From Pseudomonas sp. Fl4BN1 (GTDB lineage Bacteria; Pseudomonadota; Gammaproteobacteria; Pseudomonadales; Pseudomonadaceae): a stretch of 64,000 bases of DNA. Positions 34,644 through 43,977 of this stretch are shown here, piece by piece. The stretch is from NCBI RefSeq assembly GCF_009908285.1, contig NZ_JAAARM010000009.1, positions 1-64,000 of the forward strand, given 5' to 3'. The notes under the pieces were generated by a model that saw only the letters and a list, made by a program, of their open reading frames with translations, ran no database searches and was not told where the DNA came from. Every line of letters begins with the position of its first letter. Position 1 is the stretch's first letter. Position numbers and translations under genes: made by a program.

Positions 34644-36854
34644 TCAGCCTGCCTCTACCCGATTGCGCCCCGCATCCTTGGCTCGGTACAGCGCCTGATC
34701 AGCTCTTTTAATCACCAGATCGCTGCGATCACCGGTCTTGAACGCACTCAGGCCGATGGACACGGTAATGGTCACAGGCTCGCCCTTGAAGTGAAACGGA
34801 CAGGCCTCGATCGCCGCGCGCAGCGCTTCCACTATCCGCGCGCCCACCGGCCAAGGCGTGTTGGGCATCAGCAGGACAAACTCCTCACCACCGAACCGCG
34901 CGATGAAGTCGCTGCTGCGCAGGCGCTTGCGCAGCACGTTGGCGATGATCTTCAGCACCTTGTCGCCTGCCAGATGGCCGTAGTTGTCGTTGATCCGCTT
35001 GAAATGATCGAGGTCGAGCATGGCCAGCAGCAAGCTATTGCCGTGTTGTTGCCACTCTCCGACCTCATGCTCCAGGCGCTCGGTCCAGGCGGCACGGTTG
35101 GGCAGCCCAGTCAGCGGATCAATCAGGGCCTTCTGCCGTTGTTCCTCCAGATGCTCGCGGTAGCCCTGGGCTTCCTGCTCCATGCTCGACACCCTTTCTG
35201 CCAGGCTTTGCAGGCGGGCAGCCACTTCTTTCTCACGTTCGTCGCGCTGCTTCTGGTGCTGATCCATGGTGCCCAGCAAGCCTTCCAGATGACTTTCCAA
35301 CACCTGCTTGAGGTCATCCAGGTCCGCCGCTTCCTGCACACTGCTCTGCAGGCCGTCGACCTGCTCGCGGATCTGCGTGTCCATCGCTCGCGCAGCCGAG
35401 TTGCTATCTGCATGCCCCTCGCTTGCCGCCTGCAGATTGCTCTGGAAGGCTTCCAGTCGCTCGTTGAGTTGCTTGAGGTAGTCCTCGAACTCATGCTGGC
35501 CCGAATCGGTGATTGCCAGCATCAGCACCGCCAGATCATCGAGGATCGGCAGCAACTCATACCAGTTCAGCCCGTGCTGCAGACGGTCGCGCATGGCCTC
35601 GGCCTGGGGCCGGTGGCGCTCGGGCAGGCTCAGGTCGTCAAGCAGCCCCAGCAAGGTGTGTTCAATGTGTTTGGCCACCGAACTGTAGGAAGGCTCGGGA
35701 GAGTCAGGCAACGCATAGAGCACATCGTGCTCCGGCTGCTCCGGATCAATCGCCGCCAGGGCCTCGGCCATGACCGGCGGTAAAGGCAGGCTGTCGAGCA
35801 ACACCGCAGAGGAGCTCGCCGGAGCGGGCAGTAACTCGTCGGGGTTGAGCGGTATCGAATCGGTCGGGGCCTCGGCTACAGGTACCGGCACCGCCTCAGC
35901 GAGCATGGCTGCTGGCACCTCAGGGGCAGGGGCCTGTGGCTCGAGCTGAACAGGCGCTGGGGCCGCAACTTCAGTCTCGACCCGCAGCACAGGCTCAGAC
36001 GCTTTTTCCTGGGCCAGTACGGGGGGCACAAACGCTACTACCGGGGCTGGAGGAGGCGAGATGGCAGCCTCGGGCTCGACCGCTGCGGGCGTCGCGGAAA
36101 TGGGCTCCGGTGCTCGCTCCACTTCTCGGGGTGCCGGTATGACGGGCGCGGCCTGGGCGACCTCGGCGACTTCAGGCAAGACGGTGGTCGGCGTTTGATA
36201 GTGCTCGCGAATCGCCTCCTCCGCGCCCGAGGCCTCTTCAGGCTGCGGACCAGGCTCCACCGCGGGCGCAGGAGTGGGCTGGAGTGCCGGAGTCTCTTGC
36301 ACCTCGGCTTGAGCTGTTGCATCGCCGGCTTCGCGAGTACCGAACAGGCGCTGCAACAAACTCGGTCGCTCTGGCTCGGCAGGGGTTTCCAGCTGGCTCA
36401 GGACCTTGCCCTGCAAATTGCTCAGCTCCCCCAGCAACAAGGGGATCTCCCGCGCCTGACCGACCCGGCTGTCCAACTGCTTGGCGAAGGCCTTCAGCGG
36501 GCGGCTGACTTCCCGAGGCAAAGGCAGCGATTGCAGTTGGCTGACCAACGCCGTCAAGGCGCTGCTCATCTGATCGATCCGGGTTTCCCGCCGCTGCTCA
36601 GACTCCAGCACGGCTTTTTCCAGACGTGGCAGAAGGGCTGCCAGCCCAGCATCCATATCGTCGGTACGCACCACCTCGCGCATTTCCTTCATGCACTGGT
36701 CGACCGCGCGGTCGGTGCCCTCCGCCGCCAGGGTGCTACGCACCAGGCCACGGCGCAGCAAGTCGAGGCGAGCCGCCCAACGGCGTTCAAGCTTTTCCTG
36801 CTGTTCGATACTTTTAAGGTATTTCTCTTTCCAGCGCTGGGCGTCGTCGCTCAT
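34644..36854 (-). CDS. dgcH: GGDEF diguanylate cyclase (DgcH-like)
   Basis: 736 residues. A helical N-terminal region, then a Pro/Ala/Glu-rich low-complexity segment (~190-345), a helical middle part, a coiled coil (~530-560: EKEVAARLQSLAERVSSMEQ) and a C-terminal GGDEF domain. The active-site motif GGEEF at 655-659 is intact, so the enzyme should make c-di-GMP. No transmembrane helix, so probably cytoplasmic. It overlaps the EEP gene by four bases and is co-transcribed. The name comes from the homologue in P. aeruginosa. Confidence 0.88.
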   Translation of the reverse strand: MSDDAQRWKEKYLKSIEQQEKLERRWAARLDLLRRGLVRSTLAAEGTDRAVDQCMKEMREVVRTDDMDAGLAALLPRLEKAVLESEQRRETRIDQMSSALTALVSQLQSLPLPREVSRPLKAFAKQLDSRVGQAREIPLLLGELSNLQGKVLSQLETPAEPERPSLLQRLFGTREAGDATAQAEVQETPALQPTPAPAVEPGPQPEEASGAEEAIREHYQTPTTVLPEVAEVAQAAPVIPAPREVERAPEPISATPAAVEPEAAISPPPAPVVAFVPPVLAQEKASEPVLRVETEVAAPAPVQLEPQAPAPEVPAAMLAEAVPVPVAEAPTDSIPLNPDELLPAPASSSAVLLDSLPLPPVMAEALAAIDPEQPEHDVLYALPDSPEPSYSSVAKHIEHTLLGLLDDLSLPERHRPQAEAMRDRLQHGLNWYELLPILDDLAVLMLAITDSGQHEFEDYLKQLNERLEAFQSNLQAASEGHADSNSAARAMDTQIREQVDGLQSSVQEAADLDDLKQVLESHLEGLLGTMDQHQKQRDEREKEVAARLQSLAERVSSMEQEAQGYREHLEEQRQKALIDPLTGLPNRAAWTERLEHEVGEWQQHGNSLLLAMLDLDHFKRINDNYGHLAGDKVLKIIANVLRKRLRSSDFIARFGGEEFVLLMPNTPWPVGARIVEALRAAIEACPFHFKGEPVTITVSIGLSAFKTGDRSDLVIKRADQALYRAKDAGRNRVEAG

Positions 36855-37729
36855 TCATCGGTTCCGCGAGGGGCAGGACTCAACGCGGGCAATGCATCAG
36901 CCGTGAGCGAACCCGGCAGACGAATCTCTACCGCGACCGGCAGGTGATCGGATATGGGTTGGGCCAGGACTTCGACGCGCTCCAGGGTCAGGCTGGGGCT
37001 GAGCAGAATATGGTCCAGGCAGCGTTGCGGACGCCAGCTGGGGAAGGTCGCCTGCAGTTGCGGCGCCAACAGGCTGAGATCACGTAAAGGGGAGTGCTCC
37101 AGAAGATCGCTGGCGTGGGTATTCATGTCCCCCATCAGCACCTGATGCTTGTAGCCACCGATCAACTCGCGGATGTACGCCAGTTGCCGGGTTCGAGTCC
37201 GGGCACCAAGCGCCAGGTGCATCATCACCACCACCAGCGCCTCAGGCCCTTCGCCGAAACGCACCAGGATTGCACCACGCCCCTTGGGGCCGGGCAGTGG
37301 GTGGTCTTCGATAGCCCAGGGACGCAAGCGACTGAGCACGCCATTGCTGTGCTGCGCCAGGCGCCCTAAGTTGCGATTGAGCTGTTGGTACCAGTAGGGA
37401 AAGGCGCCCAGCTGGGCCAGGTGTTCCACCTGATTGATGTAGCCAGAGCGCAGGCTGCCGCCATCGGCTTCCTGCAGGGCCACCAGGTCAAAGTCACCCA
37501 GCAGGTTACCGATCTTCTGCAGGTTGTCCGCACGCCCGTTATGGGGCAGCAAGTGCTGCCAGCCACGGGTCAGGTAATGGCGATAACGTTCGGTACTGAT
37601 ACCGACCTGGATATTGAAACTGAGCAAGCGCAGACGACTGTCCGCCGGCAGGCCGGTCGACGCTAAATGATGCTCGTTGACCTGCGGATCATGCAGGCCA
37701 ACGATGCGTTCCGAACCCCAGCGCGGCAT
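36851..37729 (-). CDS. endonuclease/exonuclease/phosphatase-family protein
   Basis: 292 residues with the EEP (DNase I-like) fold. Visible catalytic elements are RLLSFNIQVGI (Asn ligand), LVALQEADGGS (Glu for Mg2+), LMGDMNTHASD (Asp/Asn pair) and ISDHLPVAVEI (final Asp-His). The substrate is unknown; members include nucleases and lipid or sugar phosphatases. It is the first gene of an operon with dgcH. Confidence 0.88.
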   Translation of the reverse strand: MPRWGSERIVGLHDPQVNEHHLASTGLPADSRLRLLSFNIQVGISTERYRHYLTRGWQHLLPHNGRADNLQKIGNLLGDFDLVALQEADGGSLRSGYINQVEHLAQLGAFPYWYQQLNRNLGRLAQHSNGVLSRLRPWAIEDHPLPGPKGRGAILVRFGEGPEALVVVMMHLALGARTRTRQLAYIRELIGGYKHQVLMGDMNTHASDLLEHSPLRDLSLLAPQLQATFPSWRPQRCLDHILLSPSLTLERVEVLAQPISDHLPVAVEIRLPGSLTADALPALSPAPRGTDE

Positions 37730-37741
37730 GACAGGCGGCGC

Positions 37742-38371
37742 TTACTTGGCCGCGCGCTCTTTGGCGATCAGCTGTTCGGCCACGCTCAGCGCGCCTTCAG
37801 GACCACCGGCGGTGCCCAAGTCGAAACGGTACTTACCATTGACCACCATGGTCGGTACGCCAGTGATCTGATAAGCCTGGGCTTTCTTCTTGGCATCCTC
37901 GACCTTGCCTTTGACGGCGAAGGAGTTGTAGGTGCTCAGGAACTTGTCCTTGTCGACGCCTTCGGCTGCCAGGAACTCAGCCATCTCTTCTGGAGTGGCG
38001 AGCTTCTTGCCGTTGTGGATAGCTTCGAATACCGCTTTGTGAACCTTGTTCTCGACGCCCATGGCTTCCAGGGTGATGAACAGCTGGCCGTGGATATTCC
38101 AGATGCCGCCGAACATCGCCGGGATGCGCACGAAGTTGACATCGGCAGGGAGCTTTTCAGCCCAGGGATTGATGGTCGGCTCGAAGGCGTAGCAGTGTGG
38201 GCAGCCGTACCAGAACAACTCAACCACTTCGATCTTGCCTGGCACCGCAACCGGAACGGCGCTGCTCAACTCGACATATTGTTTACCGGCTTCAAGCGGT
38301 TCGGCGGCTTGAGCGGTCACACCAAACAAGCTGGCGGTGACGAGAGCGGCGCTGAGAATCAGATTACGCAT
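37742..38371 (-). CDS. dsbA: thiol:disulfide interchange protein DsbA
   Basis: Periplasmic oxidant of 209 residues with a signal peptide (1-22, ending AQA). The active-site CPHC is Cys57-Cys60 in FWYGCPHCYAFEP, and the cis-proline loop is GVPTMVVNGKY. It introduces disulfide bonds into exported proteins, likely including the nearby CSS-EAL sensor and c-type cytochromes. GGAG before the start. It ends 12 bp before the EEP gene and may be read into it. Confidence 0.96.
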   Translation of the reverse strand: MRNLILSAALVTASLFGVTAQAAEPLEAGKQYVELSSAVPVAVPGKIEVVELFWYGCPHCYAFEPTINPWAEKLPADVNFVRIPAMFGGIWNIHGQLFITLEAMGVENKVHKAVFEAIHNGKKLATPEEMAEFLAAEGVDKDKFLSTYNSFAVKGKVEDAKKKAQAYQITGVPTMVVNGKYRFDLGTAGGPEGALSVAEQLIAKERAAK

Positions 38372-38464
38372 GCTTTACTCCTGGACAATTTTGGCGCCTC
38401 GCGCGGCCTGGATTAAGACAGGTCATGGCGGGCTTGAGTTCGCTAGTGTAGCGGCAGACGCCAT

Positions 38465-38492
38465 AAAAAAGGGCGGCCTGAGCCACCCTTTA
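38465..38492 (-). terminator. Rho-independent terminator of the cytochrome c4/c5 operon
   Basis: On the minus strand AAAGGGTGGC pairs with GCCGCCCTTT (one G-U) around a TCAG-type loop, followed by a run of T. It lies about 75 bp after the cytochrome c4 stop. Confidence 0.9.
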
Positions 38493-38568
38493 TGCTTGCA
38501 CCGTCAGATTAATCGATCATTAACATTGCCGTGGCTTCGCATCCTCGGCAAGCCCGATCGAAACAGCC

Positions 38569-39174
38569 TTAGTGCAGGCCCTGAATATAGCTGGACACCG
38601 CTTCGATGTCTTTGTTGCTCAGCTTGCCGGCAATGGTGCGCATGACCAGGGTGTCGCCGTCGTTGGTACGGTTGCCTTCGCGGAAGTCAGTCAACTGCTT
38701 GGCCACGTACTGGGCGTGTTGGCCACTCAGGTGAGGGAAACCGGCCGCTGCGTTACCCGCGCCGTTTGGCGAGTGGCAACCGATGCAGGCAGGCATGCCC
38801 TGATCCAGTTTGCCGCCACGGAAGAGCTCTTCACCACGGGCCACGACTTTCGGATCAGCCGCGCCAACGCTGCCTTTCTGGCTAGCGAAGTAGGCGGAGA
38901 TATCAGCCATATCCTGATCACTCAGGTTGGTCAGCAGACCGGTCATTTCCAGTACTTGGCGTTTACCCGACTTGATATCGTGCAACTGCTTCTCCAGGTA
39001 CTTTTCCCCCTGACCCGCCAGCTTTGGAAAGTTTGGCGCCATGCTGTTCCCATCAGGACCGTGGCAAGCGCCACATACTGCGGCTTTCGCCTGACCGGCA
39101 GCAGCGTCGCCTGCGGCATGGGCGACACCTGTAATGCCCAAGGTCAACAGCAGACTCACGAGTAATTTGTTCAT
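38569..39174 (-). CDS. diheme cytochrome c4
   Basis: 201 residues with a signal peptide (about 1-20) and two heme-binding CxxCH motifs: CGACH at 34-38 and CIGCH in the second half. Each half is a class I cytochrome c fold, the hallmark of cytochrome c4. Methionine ligands are present in both halves. It carries electrons in the periplasm to terminal oxidases (cbb3 or aa3). It lies downstream of the cytochrome c5 gene in the same orientation. Confidence 0.95.
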   Translation of the reverse strand: MNKLLVSLLLTLGITGVAHAAGDAAAGQAKAAVCGACHGPDGNSMAPNFPKLAGQGEKYLEKQLHDIKSGKRQVLEMTGLLTNLSDQDMADISAYFASQKGSVGAADPKVVARGEELFRGGKLDQGMPACIGCHSPNGAGNAAAGFPHLSGQHAQYVAKQLTDFREGNRTNDGDTLVMRTIAGKLSNKDIEAVSSYIQGLH

Positions 39175-39219
39175 CAGCTAATCCAACTACGGCTAAGGGT
39201 TAAGAGTTATGGGCCGGGA

Positions 39220-39510
39220 TCACTCGCTCATCCAATGGATGATGGCTTGGTAATCCTCGGCACTGCAGTCCATGCACAAACCACGCGGCGGCATCGCCTT
39301 GAAACCCTGGGTCACGTGTTGTACCAGCGTCTCCATACCTTGCGCCAACCTCGGCGCCCAAGCTTCCTGGTCGCCCTTGCGGGGCGCCGTGGGTAGTTGG
39401 CCGGAATGACAAGCCTCACAAACACGGTTGTACACAGCTTCCGGATCCTGTGTAGCCTGAGCGCTGTAAAGCGGCATCAAGACACCGGCAGCTAGCAGCC
39501 ATTTCGTCAT
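39220..39510 (-). CDS. cytochrome c5-family monoheme protein
   Basis: 96 residues with a signal peptide (about 1-19). CEACH at 31-35 binds heme; MPPRGLCMDCS near residue 75 has the Met ligand and the extra cysteine pair (a disulfide) typical of cytochrome c5. First gene of the two-gene cytochrome operon, 45 bp before c4. Likely a periplasmic electron carrier. Confidence 0.9.
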   Translation of the reverse strand: MTKWLLAAGVLMPLYSAQATQDPEAVYNRVCEACHSGQLPTAPRKGDQEAWAPRLAQGMETLVQHVTQGFKAMPPRGLCMDCSAEDYQAIIHWMSE

Positions 39511-39701
39511 AAAACGACCTTTTCAGGGTTGAGAGCGTGCTGCGTTCTACTGCGCATTCAAGGTTTATCGCTCTCGTGAACTTCATCCTACGCTGGGACA
39601 AAGCGCACACAAAATCTGCGGCATTATATACTGGCGTTACTGAAACGGAAACGACACCGCTTGCCGCGCCCACTCTCGGCATCGCCCTTACCGGATATCC
39701 C

Positions 39702-40343
39702 ATGCAACTCAAGAACCCCATCCTCGGCCTGTGCCAACAGTCTACGTTCATGCTCAGCGCCGCCAAAGTCGATCAATGCCCTGACGATGACGGCTTTGAA
39801 GTGGCTTTTGCCGGGCGTTCCAACGCCGGTAAATCCAGCGCCCTGAACACCCTGACCCACGCCAGCCTGGCGCGCACCTCGAAAACCCCGGGGCGTACGC
39901 AGTTGTTGAACTTCTTCAAGCTAGACGACGAACGCCGTCTGGTCGACCTCCCGGGCTACGGTTACGCCAAAGTACCGATCCCGTTGAAGCAGCACTGGCA
40001 GCGCCACCTGGAAGCCTACCTGGGCAGCCGCGAGAGCCTCAAAGGCTTGATTCTGATGATGGATATCCGTCATCCAATGACTGACTTCGACCTGCTGATG
40101 CTGGACTGGGCAGTGGCCAGCGGCATGCCGATGCACATCCTGCTGACCAAGGCCGACAAGCTGACCTACGGCGCAGCCAAGAACACCCTGCTCAAGGTCC
40201 ACTCGCAAATCCGCAAGGGCTGGGGCGAAACCATCACCATCCAACTGTTCTCGGCCCCCAAGCGCATGGGCCTGGAAGAGGCCTACACCGTGTTAGCGGA
40301 CTGGATGGAACTGGCCGACAAAGGCGCCGAAGCCGAGGCCTGA
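39702..40343 (+). CDS. engB: ribosome biogenesis GTPase EngB (YihA)
   Basis: Essential GTPase of 213 residues for late 50S assembly. G1 GRSNAGKS at 38-45, G3 DLPGYG, G4 LLTKADK. The start at 39702 is chosen over upstream in-frame codons because it gives the family N-terminus and normal length. The adjacent sRNA locus and polA make the engB-sRNA-polA arrangement also seen (as spf) in enteric bacteria. Confidence 0.95.
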   Translation: MQLKNPILGLCQQSTFMLSAAKVDQCPDDDGFEVAFAGRSNAGKSSALNTLTHASLARTSKTPGRTQLLNFFKLDDERRLVDLPGYGYAKVPIPLKQHWQRHLEAYLGSRESLKGLILMMDIRHPMTDFDLLMLDWAVASGMPMHILLTKADKLTYGAAKNTLLKVHSQIRKGWGETITIQLFSAPKRMGLEEAYTVLADWMELADKGAEAEA

Positions 40344-40356
40344 AAGACGTAGGGAG

Positions 40357-40474
40357 AATTGTCTGGGGGATGATCAGGCAAGGCAAAAACGCGGTGCGAA
40401 AGCGGAGTTTACTGGCTGTAAATGAGCATTTCGCGCCGCGCTTTTAACGCAGCATGGTCATTTCCCAGGCAATT
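40357..40474. repeat. 118 bp inverted-repeat-bounded element
   Basis: The outer 20 bases at 40357-40376 (AATTGTCTGGGGG...) match 16 of 20 positions of the inverse of 40455-40474. Inside are nested complementary arms (AAACGCGGTGCGAAA against TTTCGCGCCGCG, and TTTAC against GTAAA). It looks like a small nonautonomous intergenic repeat, and the wording seems familiar from other P. fluorescens-group intergenic regions, but copy number cannot be checked here. It separates engB from ersA. Confidence 0.5.
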
Positions 40475-40481
40475 TTCAGGC

Positions 40482-40613
40482 AAAAAAAACCCCGGACTTC
40501 GTATGGGGAGGGGAAGTTCGGGGTTTAAGTTCTAGACCGCTAGGGCGGGGTCCAGATATCTGCCAACACTTAACACAACATAGGAGCATCGAAGGGCTTC
40601 ACCACCCATTCAG
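40482..40613 (-). ncRNA. ersA: sRNA ErsA
   Basis: In P. aeruginosa ErsA is a 132-nt Hfq-binding sRNA between engB and polA, transcribed by AlgU. Here an AlgU-like promoter on the minus strand (GAACTA, 17 bp, TCAGA at 40622-40618) predicts a start near 40613. A strong terminator (AAACCCCG...CGGGGTTT stem, eight T ending at 40482) ends the unit, giving almost exactly 132 nt. The terminator loop is C-rich (CCCTCCCC), able to pair with ribosome-binding sites. Position, promoter, length and orientation together make the call; primary sequence was not aligned. Confidence 0.82.
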
Positions 40614-40617
40614 TAAC

Positions 40618-40645
40618 TCTGAGTGGAGCTTCACCGATTTAGTTC
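40618..40645 (-). promoter_or_regulatory. AlgU-type promoter of ersA
   Basis: On the minus strand GGAACTA provides a -35 near GAACTT, followed after 17 bp by TCAGA (consensus TCTGA) at 40622-40618. This matches the sigma-22 dependence of ersA in P. aeruginosa. Confidence 0.6.
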
Positions 40646-40757
40646 CAACGGGTTGCAAAAACTATTGGTAATAATCGGTGAAATTTTCCGTGCTAATAGC
40701 TCTTCGCCAGTTCTTGGCGCGACACTATGCCGCGGGAAAAACCGCTGGAAAGTGCCC

Positions 40758-43550
40758 TTAGTGGGCCTCATCCCAGTTGTTTCCCACCCCGACCTCGACC
40801 AGTAGAGGCACATCCAGGGTCGCGGCAGCGCTCATGTGACCGCGAATTTCCTCGCGAACCTGATCCACCAGATCCTCACGCACTTCCAGCACCAGTTCGT
40901 CGTGCACTTGAAGAATGACCCTGGCGTCCAGCCCCGAAGACTCCAGCCAGTTATCTACCGCCACCATGGCTTTCTTGATGATGTCCGCCGCCGTGCCCTG
41001 CATGGGCGCGTTGATCGCAGTACGCTCGGCGCCAGCACGCTCCTGTGGCTTGTTGGAGTTGATCTCCGGCAGGTACAGCCGACGACCGAAGATAGTCTCC
41101 ACGTATCCCTGGTCCGCCGCTTGGGCGCGGGTGCGGTCCATATACTCGCGAACCCCCGGATAGCGGGCAAAATAAGTATCGATGTAGGCCTTGGCCTGCT
41201 TGGTATCGACACCGATATCCTTGCCCAGCTTCTGCGCGCCCATGCCGTAGATCAGGCCGAAGTTGATGGCCTTGGCACTGCGCCGCTGATCGGAAGTGAC
41301 ATCCTTGAGTTCGACCTTGAATACCTCGGCCGCAGTAGCGGTGTGCACGTCCAGATTGTTGCGGAAGGCATTCAGCAGGCCTTCATCCCGGGACAGGTGC
41401 GCCATGATCCGCAGCTCAATCTGCGAATAGTCCGCTGCCAGCAGTTTGTAGCCGGCCGGGGCGATAAAGGCCTGGCGAATACGCCGGCCCTCGGCAGTGC
41501 GCACCGGAATGTTCTGCAAGTTCGGATCACTGGAAGACAGACGCCCAGTGGACGCCACCGCCTGGTGATAGGACGTGTGGATCCGCCCGGTGCGCGGGTT
41601 GATCTGTTCCGGCAGGCGATCGGTGTAGGTGCTTTTCAGCTTGCTCATGGAGCGGTACTGCATCAGCACCCGAGGCAGCGGATAGTCGTCCTCCGCCAGC
41701 CTTGCCAGCACCTCCTCGGCGGTGGAAGGCTGCCCCTTGGCGGTCTTCTTCAGCACCGGCAGGCCGAGCTTGTCATAGAGAATCGAGCCCAGTTGCTTGG
41801 GCGAACCCAGATTGAATTCCTCACCGGCGATCTCGAAGGCTTCGCGCTCCAGGGCAACCATCTTGTCCCCCAGCTCGATGCTCTGTACCCCCAGCAACTT
41901 GTCATCCACCAAGGCACCCTGGCGCTCAATGCGTGCCAGAACCGGTACCAGCGGCATCTCGATATCGGTCAGCACGCTGGCCAGGCTCGGAATGGCGGTG
42001 AGTTTCTCGAACAAGGCTTGGTGTAGACGCAAGGTCACGTCGGCATCTTCGGCGGCGTAAGGTCCCGCCTGATCCAGGGGAATCTGATCGAAGGTCAGCT
42101 GCTTGGCGCCCTTGCCGGCGATGTCCTGGAAACTCACGGTGCTGTGGTCCAGGTACTTCTGCGCCAGGCTGTCCATGTCATGACGGGTGGCGGTGGAGTT
42201 GAGCACGTAGGATTCAAGCATGGTGTCGAAAGCCACACCGCGTACGGTAATGCCGTTCGCCTGATCGCCCCCGATGGCGCAGTTGGCCAGGATGTTCATG
42301 TCGAACTTGGCATGCTGGCCGACCTTGAGCAGCTTCGGGTCCTCCAGCAACGGCTTCAACGCCAGCAATACGGTATCGCGGTCCAGCTGCTCCGGCACGC
42401 CCATATAGGAGTGAGTCAGCGGGATGTAGGCCGCTTCGCCGGCCTTGACCGAGAAGGACAGGCCCACCAGTTGCGCCTGCTGCGCATCGATACCGGTGGT
42501 TTCGGTATCGAAGGCAATCAGCTTGGCGTTCTTCAGCCGATCCAGCCAGACCGTGAAACGTTCCTGATCGAGGATGGTTTCGTACTGCAGTTCAAGTGGT
42601 GCCTGCTCGGCCGCTGCCGGCTGCTCTGCCAGCTCTTCCGGCACCGCAGCTGCACTGAGTTCGACGCGCTTGGCATCGCGCTGCAAGTCGTCGAGCCAAC
42701 TCTTGAACTCCAGCAGGCTGTAGAGCTCAGCCAGCTTCTCGCGATCCGGCTCGCGCAAGTGCAGATCGTCCAGCCCCACATCCAGCGCCACATCCACCTT
42801 GATGGTTGCCAACTGATAGGAGAGGAAGGCCATTTCCTTGTGTTCTTCGAGCTTGGCCGGCAGGGTCTTGGCCCCACGAATCGGCAAGGTCGGCACTATA
42901 TCGAGCTGCTCGTACAGGTCTTTCAGGCCGCCATTGACCCCCACCAGCAAGCCGGAAGCGGTCTTCGGACCAATGCCCGGAACCCCCGGGATGTTGTCGG
43001 AAGAGTCGCCCATCAACGCCAGGTAATCGATGATCTGCTCGGGAGCGACGCCGAATTTCTCCTTCACGCCCTCCACGTCCATGCTGCTACCGGTCATGGT
43101 GTTGACCAAGGTAATGTGCCCATCCACCAGCTGTGCCATGTCCTTGTCGCCGGTGGAAATCACCACCGGACGATCCGCCGCCGCGCTGCTGCGGGCCAGA
43201 GTGCCGATCACGTCATCAGCCTCGACCCCTTCAACGCATAGCAACGGGAAACCCAGGGCGATCACGCTGGCATGCAAGGGCTCGATCTGTACCCGCATAT
43301 CGTCGGGCATGCTCGGGCGGTTGGCCTTGTATTCGGCATACATGTCATCGCGGAAGGTCCCGCCCTTGGCGTCGAAGACCACGGCGAACGGACTGTTCGG
43401 GTACTGCCTGCGCAGACTCTTGAGCATGTTCAGCACGCCCTTGACCGCACCGGTAGGCAGGCCTTTGGAGGTGGTCAGCGGTGGCAACGCGTGAAACGCG
43501 CGGTACAGATATGAAGAACCGTCCACCAGGACGAGGGGGGCTTGGCTCAT
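40758..43550 (-). CDS. polA: DNA polymerase I
   Basis: 930 residues with three domains: 5'-3' exonuclease (~1-290; VDGSSYLYRAFHALPPL, DKDMAQLV), 3'-5' proofreading (~320-510; active residues AFDTETTGID intact) and polymerase (~520-930; DYSQIELRIMAHLS, VHDELVLEV near the end). It fills gaps and removes RNA primers and takes part in repair. The start at 43550 is used because the upstream in-frame codon is a TTG without a ribosome-binding site. Next to ersA, as in other pseudomonads. Confidence 0.97.
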   Translation of the reverse strand: MSQAPLVLVDGSSYLYRAFHALPPLTTSKGLPTGAVKGVLNMLKSLRRQYPNSPFAVVFDAKGGTFRDDMYAEYKANRPSMPDDMRVQIEPLHASVIALGFPLLCVEGVEADDVIGTLARSSAAADRPVVISTGDKDMAQLVDGHITLVNTMTGSSMDVEGVKEKFGVAPEQIIDYLALMGDSSDNIPGVPGIGPKTASGLLVGVNGGLKDLYEQLDIVPTLPIRGAKTLPAKLEEHKEMAFLSYQLATIKVDVALDVGLDDLHLREPDREKLAELYSLLEFKSWLDDLQRDAKRVELSAAAVPEELAEQPAAAEQAPLELQYETILDQERFTVWLDRLKNAKLIAFDTETTGIDAQQAQLVGLSFSVKAGEAAYIPLTHSYMGVPEQLDRDTVLLALKPLLEDPKLLKVGQHAKFDMNILANCAIGGDQANGITVRGVAFDTMLESYVLNSTATRHDMDSLAQKYLDHSTVSFQDIAGKGAKQLTFDQIPLDQAGPYAAEDADVTLRLHQALFEKLTAIPSLASVLTDIEMPLVPVLARIERQGALVDDKLLGVQSIELGDKMVALEREAFEIAGEEFNLGSPKQLGSILYDKLGLPVLKKTAKGQPSTAEEVLARLAEDDYPLPRVLMQYRSMSKLKSTYTDRLPEQINPRTGRIHTSYHQAVASTGRLSSSDPNLQNIPVRTAEGRRIRQAFIAPAGYKLLAADYSQIELRIMAHLSRDEGLLNAFRNNLDVHTATAAEVFKVELKDVTSDQRRSAKAINFGLIYGMGAQKLGKDIGVDTKQAKAYIDTYFARYPGVREYMDRTRAQAADQGYVETIFGRRLYLPEINSNKPQERAGAERTAINAPMQGTAADIIKKAMVAVDNWLESSGLDARVILQVHDELVLEVREDLVDQVREEIRGHMSAAATLDVPLLVEVGVGNNWDEAH

Positions 43551-43624
43551 GAGCAGGATCAACCTTTTCGGCGGGTCCGGCGCTAGAATAGCGGGACCGT
43601 TGACGACAAAGGGACAAGGTTATC

Positions 43625-43912
43625 ATGCGCACACTAAATCGCTTGCTGCTGGCCGGCTTGATTGCAATCGCTCCAATGGCCGTGATCGCCGCAGAAGATG
43701 CGCCGTCAGCAGACCCGGAAGTGACCATTCGCACGGAAGGCGACAAGACCATCCAGGAATACCGGCAAAATGGCTTTTTGTATGCCATCAAGATCACGCC
43801 AAAAGGTGGCAAACCTTATTTCCTGGTGCGCGCTGATGGCTCCGACGGCAACTTCATCCGTTCGGATCAGCCGGATATGCTGATCCCTTCGTGGAAAATC
43901 TTTGAGTGGTAA
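43625..43912 (+). CDS. DUF2782 domain-containing exported protein
   Basis: 95 residues with a signal peptide (about 1-22) and the DUF2782 core (EVTIRTEGDKTIQEYRQNG, then YAIKITPKGGKPYFLV). Function unknown. AAGG precedes the ATG. It lies divergent to polA and upstream of thrB, an order typical of Pseudomonas. Confidence 0.88.
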   Translation: MRTLNRLLLAGLIAIAPMAVIAAEDAPSADPEVTIRTEGDKTIQEYRQNGFLYAIKITPKGGKPYFLVRADGSDGNFIRSDQPDMLIPSWKIFEW

Positions 43913-43977
43913 ACCACTCCGACTTCAACTCAATGGCGCTGGCTTGATAGCGGCGCCCGTACTGGCAGTTTTTAACC

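Noticed and set aside
34455..35783. 442-codon open frame antisense to dgcH
   Set aside because: The GGDEF domain on the minus strand is intact; the plus frame has no domain.
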